Assembly (NCBI GenBank): GCA_036389295.1
Contig: DASVQB010000021.1
Span: 107,415-171,414, forward strand
DNA: 64,000 nt
Source: AC-37 sp036389295
Lineage (GTDB): Bacteria; Actinomycetota; Thermoleophilia; Solirubrobacterales; Thermoleophilaceae
Reading direction: 5' to 3'
This document shows positions 59,632 through 64,000 of this stretch, one piece after another. Each line of letters begins with the position of its first letter. The stretch's first letter is position 1. The notes under the pieces were generated by a model. It was not told where the DNA came from. It saw only the letters and a list, made by a program, of their open reading frames with translations, and ran no database searches. The position numbers and the translations under genes are program-made.

Positions 59632-60548
59632 TCGTACTCGCGGGCGGGACCGGCGGCGCGAAGCTGGCTCGCGGGATGCTCGACGCGGTCGGGCCGGAGC
59701 GCCTGACGGTGATCGCGAACACGGCCGACGACGCCGAGGTCCACGGCGTCCACGTCTCGCCGGACCCGGACCTCGTGACCTACTGGCTGGCGGACCGGAT
59801 CGACGAGCGCGGCTACGGGATCGCCGGCGACACCTGGCGGATCATGGAGGCGCTCGAGGCGGCGGGCCGGCCGGCCTGGTTCCGGCTCGGCGACCGCGAC
59901 CTCGCCATGTGCCTCGTCCGCACCGAGCTGCTCCGCGCCGGCGAGCCGCTCACGGCCGCGCACGCCGAGGTCGTCCGGGCCATGGGCGTCCGGGCGCGGG
60001 TGCTGCCGATGAGCGACGACCCGGTCCGCACCCACGTCACGAGCGGCGGCCGGTCGCGGCCGTTCCAGGAGTTCATGATCGTGGACCGGGCGGCGGGGCC
60101 GATCGAGGCGGTCGAGCTGCGCGGGGTCGAGGAGGCGCGCCCCTCGGCCGAGGCGCTCGCCGCGATCGAGGCCGCCGACGCGATCGTCCTCGGGCCGTCG
60201 AACCCGGTGATCTCGATCGGGCCGATCCTCGCCGTGCCCGGGATGCGCGAGGCGCTGCTGGCGGCGCCGGCTCCCGTCGTGGCGGTGAGCCCGTTCGTCG
60301 GCGGGCGGGCCGTGAAGGGGCCGACCGAGCCGTTCATGGAGCACGCCGGGCTCCCGCTCGGCGCCGCCGGCGTGCTGGCCGCCTACGAGGGGGCGATCGA
60401 CGGGCTCGTATGCGACGAGGACCTCGAGGGGGCGCCCGTGCCGCTGCTCGTCACCGACACGCTGATGGGCGACGCCGGGGCGCGCGGCCGGGTGGCCCGG
60501 GAGACGCTCGACTTCGCCGCGGGGCTGACCCGCGGCGGTCGACCGTGA
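59625..60548 (+). CDS. cofD: 2-phospho-L-lactate transferase (F420 synthesis)
   Basis: 307 residues from TTG 59625, overlapping the npdG stop. Start VVVLAGGTGGAKLARGML; conserved GDRDLAMCLVRTELLRAGEPLT, MSDDPVRTHV, FQEFMIVDR, LGPSNPVISIGPIL and VSPFVGGRAVKGPTEPFM. It joins a phospholactyl-type group (or phosphoenolpyruvyl group in actinobacteria) to the deazaflavin Fo. The last codons are followed by a duplicated 36-bp block. Confidence 0.92.
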   Translation: MVVVLAGGTGGAKLARGMLDAVGPERLTVIANTADDAEVHGVHVSPDPDLVTYWLADRIDERGYGIAGDTWRIMEALEAAGRPAWFRLGDRDLAMCLVRTELLRAGEPLTAAHAEVVRAMGVRARVLPMSDDPVRTHVTSGGRSRPFQEFMIVDRAAGPIEAVELRGVEEARPSAEALAAIEAADAIVLGPSNPVISIGPILAVPGMREALLAAPAPVVAVSPFVGGRAVKGPTEPFMEHAGLPLGAAGVLAAYEGAIDGLVCDEDLEGAPVPLLVTDTLMGDAGARGRVARETLDFAAGLTRGGRP

Positions 60549-60621
60549 GCCGCGGCGCCCCGAGGGCGACCCCGCGGCGGTCGGTCGTGAGCCGCGGCGC
60601 CCCGAGGGCGACCCCGCGGCG
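60544..60621. repeat. two perfect 36-bp direct repeats at the cofD stop
   Basis: 60544-60579 and 60586-60621 are identical (CGTGAGCCGCGG..CCCCGCGGCG), 42 bases apart. The first contains the cofD stop codon TGA; the second repeats it in the spacer. A short tandem duplication at the gene's end. Confidence 0.85.
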
Positions 60622-60660
60622 CGCCGGCGGTAGAGTCAGCGGCGGCTGAGGAGACCCGCC

Positions 60661-61374
60661 TTGCGCACCCTCGCGATAGTTCCGGTCAAGACCTTCGGGG
60701 ACGCCAAGCAGAGGCTCGCCGCGGCGCTCGCGCGGGGGTCGCGGAGATCCCTGGCGCAGGCGATGTTCTGCGACGTGCTGGCCGCGCTCGGCAGGGCCGG
60801 GCGGGTGGACCGGATCGCGGTCGTGACCCACGACACCGCTGCCGAGTCGCTCGCGCACGGCCGGGCGATCGTCCTGCGCGACGAGTCGCCGGCCGGCCAG
60901 TCCGCGGCCGCCGCGATTGGGATCCGCCACGCGCTCGCGTCCGAGTTCGACCGCGTCCTGCTCGTCCCGGGCGACACGCCCCTGCTCGATCCCGAGGAGG
61001 TCGACCGCCTGCTCGATCGGACCGAGCGAGACGGGATCGCGGTGGGCATCGTGGCCGACCGCCACGGCACGGGGACGAACGCGCTCGCGCTCGCGCCGCC
61101 CGACGCGATCGAGCCGGCGTTCGGGCCCGGCAGCCTCGAGCGCCACGTGCGCTCGGCCGAGGCGGCGGGCGCCGCCCACCGGCTCGAGCTCGCAGAGTCG
61201 CTCGCGCACGACGTCGACACGCCCGCTGACCTCCGGGCGATGCTGGCCCGGATCGAGTCGGTTCGGGGGCGCGGGCAGCGCACGCGGGGCGCCCTGCACC
61301 AGCTCGACCGCTCGGGGGCGCTCGCCGCGCTGTCGTCCGGGGGCTCCCGCTCCGGCCACCCGCTCGAGGTCTAG
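60661..61374 (+). CDS. cofC: 2-phospho-L-lactate guanylyltransferase (F420 synthesis)
   Basis: 237 residues from TTG with GAGGAG upstream. TLAIVPVKTFGDAKQRLA start, DESPAGQSAAAAIGIRHAL, VLLVPGDTPLLDPEEV (metal-binding Asp), RHGTGTNALALAPP and FGPGSLERHVRSAEAAG. It makes the GDP-activated three-carbon acid used by CofD. A ~20-residue tail follows the domain. Confidence 0.92.
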   Translation: MRTLAIVPVKTFGDAKQRLAAALARGSRRSLAQAMFCDVLAALGRAGRVDRIAVVTHDTAAESLAHGRAIVLRDESPAGQSAAAAIGIRHALASEFDRVLLVPGDTPLLDPEEVDRLLDRTERDGIAVGIVADRHGTGTNALALAPPDAIEPAFGPGSLERHVRSAEAAGAAHRLELAESLAHDVDTPADLRAMLARIESVRGRGQRTRGALHQLDRSGALAALSSGGSRSGHPLEV

Positions 61375-61395
61375 GCCCTGGCCGCCGGCACCGCG

Positions 61396-62136
61396 GTGGC
61401 GTTCGCGGCGCTCGCCGGCCTGCCCGAGGTGCGCCCCGGCGACGACCTGGGCGAGCTCGTGGCCGCCGCGGCCCCCGACGACCTGTCCGGCGACGACGTT
61501 CTCGCCGTGGCGCACAAGGTGGTGTCGAAGGCCGAGGGCCGGCTGCGCCGGGTCGACGAGGTGGAGCCGGGCGAGCGCGCCCGGGAGCTCGCGGCCAGCC
61601 AGGACAAGGACCCGCGGCTGGTGCAGGTCGTGCTCGACGAGAGCGCGCGGGTGCTGCGCGCGGAGCGCGGGGTGATCGTGTGCGAGACGCACCACGGCCT
61701 AGTGTGCGCGAACGCGGGCGTCGACGCCTCGAACGCGCCGGCCGGCGAGCTGGTGCTGCTGCCGGTCGACCCGGACGGGTCGGCGCGGCGGCTGCGCGCG
61801 CGGATCGCCGAGCTGCGGGGCGTGCGGCCGGCGGTGGTCGTGACCGACAGCTTCGGGCGCGCCTGGCGGACGGGCCAGATCGACGTGGCCGTGGGCGCGG
61901 CGGGCATCGTGCCGGTCGACGACTGGCGCGGGCGCCGCGACCGCGAGGGCCGCGAGCTCGCCGCCACCGCAATCGCCGTCGGCGACTCGATCGCCGCCGC
62001 CGCCGACCTCGCGCGGGCGAAGGACTCGAGCGAGCCGGTGGTGCTGGTGCGCGGGCTCGGGCACCTCGTGACGGCCGAGGACGGCCGCGGAGCGGCGGCG
62101 CTCCGCCGGGACCGCGCGCAGGACCTGTTCAGGTAG
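61396..62136 (+). CDS. cofE: coenzyme F420-0:L-glutamate ligase
   Basis: 246 residues from GTG. LPEVRPGDDLGELVAAAA, VLAVAHKVVSKAEGRL, ELAASQDKDPRLVQVVLDESA, HHGLVCANAGVDASNAP, VVVTDSFGRAWRTGQIDVAVGAAG. It adds glutamates to the F420 side chain with GTP. Here it is a single-domain CofE without the FbiB-type nitroreductase domain. Follows cofC by 21 bases in one operon. Confidence 0.92.
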   Translation: MAFAALAGLPEVRPGDDLGELVAAAAPDDLSGDDVLAVAHKVVSKAEGRLRRVDEVEPGERARELAASQDKDPRLVQVVLDESARVLRAERGVIVCETHHGLVCANAGVDASNAPAGELVLLPVDPDGSARRLRARIAELRGVRPAVVVTDSFGRAWRTGQIDVAVGAAGIVPVDDWRGRRDREGRELAATAIAVGDSIAAAADLARAKDSSEPVVLVRGLGHLVTAEDGRGAAALRRDRAQDLFR

Positions 62137-62216
62137 GGAGGGCGGCGGGCGGGCCCGCGTACCCCAAACGGGTATCGCGGGCTAAAGAAGGGCGCGGCGC
62201 TGCCGACCACAACTCC

Positions 62217-62852
62217 ATGCGCCTCGCGCGACTCCACGCCGCCCTCGCCGCCGCCGCCGTGCTGGCGGCCCTGGCCGCCCCGGCCGCGGGCGCCCAGACC
62301 GGCGGCGCCACCGCGCCCTCGACGGCCGCCGCGGCCGCGGCCCCCGGCGACGCCTGGATCTCGGGCGACGACCTGCTCGGCGGCGGCGCGGAGCAGCCGC
62401 CCGCCCCGGCCGCGCCCGCCGGCCCCCGTCCGGTCGTGCACGGCAGCCTGGCCGCCGTCGGCACCGGCGGCATCGCCTTCGCGCCCTCGCGCGCCCCGCG
62501 GAGCGTCAAGCTCGCCGTCTGGGCCGCGAACAGGCTTCGCCACAAGCCCTACAAGTGGGGCGGCGGGCACGGCCGCTGGAGCGACTCGGGCTACGACTGC
62601 TCCGGCTCGGTCTCCTACGTCCTGCACGCGGCCGGCCTGCTCGGCACGCCGCTCGACTCGCGCGGCTTCATGCGCTGGGGCGCTCGCGGCCCGGGCAAGT
62701 GGATCTCGATCTACGCGAACCGCGGCCACGTGTTCATGGTCGTGGCGGGCCTGCGCTTCGACACCTCGGGCGCCGGCGACAGCGGCCCCCGCTGGCGGCC
62801 CTACGCCCGCTCGGCGGCGGGCTTCACGGTCCGCCACCCCGGCGGGCTGTAG
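62217..62852 (+). CDS. secreted NlpC/P60-like cell-wall hydrolase
   Basis: 211 residues. Signal peptide (1-26, APAAGA|QTG), an Ala/Pro-rich linker (~30-85), then an NlpC/P60 domain: YKWGGGHGRWSDSGYDCSGSVSYVLHAAG with the catalytic Cys and NRGHVFMVVAGLRFDTS with the catalytic His. It probably cuts peptidoglycan stem peptides. Upstream lies GGGTATC..GGCTAAAG, without a clear ribosome binding site near the ATG. Confidence 0.85.
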   Translation: MRLARLHAALAAAAVLAALAAPAAGAQTGGATAPSTAAAAAAPGDAWISGDDLLGGGAEQPPAPAAPAGPRPVVHGSLAAVGTGGIAFAPSRAPRSVKLAVWAANRLRHKPYKWGGGHGRWSDSGYDCSGSVSYVLHAAGLLGTPLDSRGFMRWGARGPGKWISIYANRGHVFMVVAGLRFDTSGAGDSGPRWRPYARSAAGFTVRHPGGL

Positions 62853-62870
62853 CCGCCGCCGCGGGCGCGG

Positions 62871-63272
62871 CTACTGAGCCGGCTGCGCCATCGGGTCGGG
62901 CTCGCCGAGCTTGGTGATGTCGGGGATCTCGTAGGGCTTGCCCGGCACGCCGCCGAGCATGACCATGCGGACCGACTCGTCGCCCGTGTACAGCTTGCGC
63001 TTGGTGTCCGGCCCGACGCGCACCATCGTGCCGGGTTCGAGCCTGTGCCGCTCGCCCTCGATCTCGATGTCCGCGCTCCCCGAGAGGACGAAGTAGACCT
63101 CCTCCTGGCCGTCGTCGTTGTGGTCGTGCTCCGGATGCGCGTCGATGTTCGGCGGCATGTCGAGCACCTGCATCCCGAACGACGTCACCCCGAGCTCCGC
63201 GCGGGCGCGCTTGAACGCGCCGCCGTAGATGCCCTCCATGTCGTCGATGCGCTTGAGCGTGTAGTCGGCCAT
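62871..63272 (-). CDS. cupin domain protein
   Basis: 133 residues with a full cupin motif 1 (DAHPEHDHNDDGQEEVYFVLSG, three His and a Glu able to bind a metal) and motif 2 (LEPGTMVRVGPDTKRKLYTGDE). The second His of motif 2 is not obvious. Possibly an isomerase or dioxygenase-like storage protein; substrate not known. GGAGGGGA precedes the ATG. Confidence 0.85.
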   Translation of the reverse strand: MADYTLKRIDDMEGIYGGAFKRARAELGVTSFGMQVLDMPPNIDAHPEHDHNDDGQEEVYFVLSGSADIEIEGERHRLEPGTMVRVGPDTKRKLYTGDESVRMVMLGGVPGKPYEIPDITKLGEPDPMAQPAQ

Positions 63273-63343
63273 CGGCTCCCCTCCAGGATCGTCAGCCGGG
63301 CCAGCATACGGCCGCCCACCGGGCCCGCTGTGTGACCTGCCGC

Positions 63344-64000
63344 TCAGTACGTGGCGAGCACGCGGTAGAGCGTGTCGCGCTGCGCCGCGGGCCGGCCGGC
63401 CGCGTGGGCGGCGCCGACGAGGTCGTCGGGGGTGAGCATCGTGCCGTGGTAGGAGCCGGCCATGCGGCTGATCGACTCCTCCATGAGGGTCCCGCCGAGG
63501 TCGTTCACGCCCCAGCGAAGCGCCTCGGTGGCGGCTTCGAGCCCCATCTTCACCCAGCTCGCCTGGAGGTTCCGCACCGTGCGGCCGAGCGCGAGCCGGA
63601 AGACGGCCGTGTGCTTGAGGTTCTCCTCACGCGAGATCTCCTCGATCCCGTGCGTGCGGCCGAGCAGCGTGTGGAACGGGATGAACGAGAGCGGCACGAA
63701 CTCGTTGAAGGCATCCGTCCGCTCCTGCAGCGCGCGCACCACGCGCATGTGCTCGGCCAGCTCCCATGGTTCCTCCACGTGGCCGAACATCACGGTGACG
63801 CTCGTGGCGAAGCCCGCCTGCGCCGAGGCCTCCATGATCTCGACCCAGCGCGCCACTGGCAGCTTGTTCGGGGAGATCCGCTCGCGAACCCCGTCGTGCA
63901 GGACCTCCGCGGCCGTGCCCGGCGTCGATCCGAGGCCCGCCTCCTGGAGGCGCGCGAAGACCTCGCGCGGCGGGAGGCGGCTGACGTCGCACATGTGCGC
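63344..64000 (-). CDS. cofH: F420 synthesis radical SAM protein CofH/FbiC C-terminal part (partial)
   Basis: The frame is open to the right edge, so only the C-terminal ~218 residues are seen. GLGSTPGTAAEVL, ERISPNKLPVARWVEIMEASAQAGF, TVMFGHVEEPWELAEHM, FVPLSFIPFHTLLGRTHGIEEIS, NLQASWVKMGLEAATEALRWGVNDLGGTLMEESISRMAGS are typical of the CofH half of Fo synthase, which joins tyrosine-derived hydroxybenzyl to the ribitylaminouracil. The radical SAM CxxxCxxC lies outside the window. Could equally be the C-terminus of a fused FbiC. Confidence 0.85.
   Translation of the reverse strand, partial: AHMCDVSRLPPREVFARLQEAGLGSTPGTAAEVLHDGVRERISPNKLPVARWVEIMEASAQAGFATSVTVMFGHVEEPWELAEHMRVVRALQERTDAFNEFVPLSFIPFHTLLGRTHGIEEISREENLKHTAVFRLALGRTVRNLQASWVKMGLEAATEALRWGVNDLGGTLMEESISRMAGSYHGTMLTPDDLVGAAHAAGRPAAQRDTLYRVLATY

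Noticed and set aside
1..64000. Insertion sequences, prophage or integrase genes
   Set aside because: I found no transposase, integrase or phage structural gene in any frame, nor a clear attachment-site repeat at the tRNA genes.

Overview
The window is uniformly GC-rich, with codons ending almost always in G or C, frequent GTG/TTG starts and very tight gene packing. The gene content is actinobacterial: coenzyme F420 synthesis (cofD, cofC, cofE and a partial cofH), an NADPH:F420 oxidoreductase, LLM-type flavin/F420 oxidoreductases, DUF2510 and DUF4383 membrane proteins, and a PhoD-like Tat substrate. The family mix is most like Thermoleophilia/Solirubrobacterales; that placement is inference from gene families only.

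Layout. 1-12.1 kb: a partial Tat-exported protein, a DHFR-like reductase, a cupin, a TetR regulator with a hydrolase-glycosyltransferase fusion, a MarR regulator facing an NTF2-like gene across a nested inverted repeat, a 1,492-residue secreted S8/FG-GAP/FN3 protein, an LLM oxidoreductase and a SnoaL-like protein. 12.2-13.5 kb: a secreted FN3 protein of unknown function. 13.7-21.1 kb: a complete lasso-peptide locus with unusual tailoring. 21.1-21.4 kb: tRNA-Pro and tRNA-Gly. 21.5-26.8 kb: aldose epimerase, folD with a cyclodeaminase, and a PAS/GAF/GGDEF/EAL protein. 26.9-31.1 kb: a secreted HExxH/PD40 protein, tRNA-Trp, two tRNA-Leu genes and a small membrane protein. 31.1-40 kb: a secreted-protein region with three tandem small cysteine-containing paralogues, a three-gene minor-pilin operon, two tandem subtilases and a distant relative of the small proteins. 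40-50 kb: DUF2510 protein, M28 peptidase, acyl-CoA ligase, a cysteine-less Rrf2 regulator and a sulfate ABC transporter (cysP-T-W-A), then a secreted glycosidase-like protein. 50-58.9 kb: orphan Xre/MbcA-like protein, acyl-CoA carboxylase subunit, 3-hydroxyacyl-CoA dehydrogenase, enoyl-CoA hydratase, flavin reductase, a second M28 peptidase, HMG-CoA lyase and an SDR, which together resemble branched-chain/fatty acid catabolism. 58.9-64 kb: F420 genes plus an NlpC/P60-like protein and a cupin.

The most notable system is the lasso locus. A 51-residue precursor carries the YxxPxLxxxG(x5)T leader motif. It is followed by a 2OG-Fe(II) oxygenase-like gene and a PqqD-like B1 protein. Divergent from it are an HPr-kinase-like gene and the Asn-synthetase-like cyclase. 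Convergent on those are an ABC transporter and a B2 peptidase fused to a nucleotidyltransferase domain. The predicted core is 13 residues (LGASGNVDAEGMS), with a possible Leu1-Asp8 ring and a C-terminal Ser that suits the kinase. The kinase reading frame appears interrupted near its start by a CG dinucleotide run.

Start sites are uncertain for several genes (cysT, cysP, the kinase, the oxygenase); the reasons are given in each entry.
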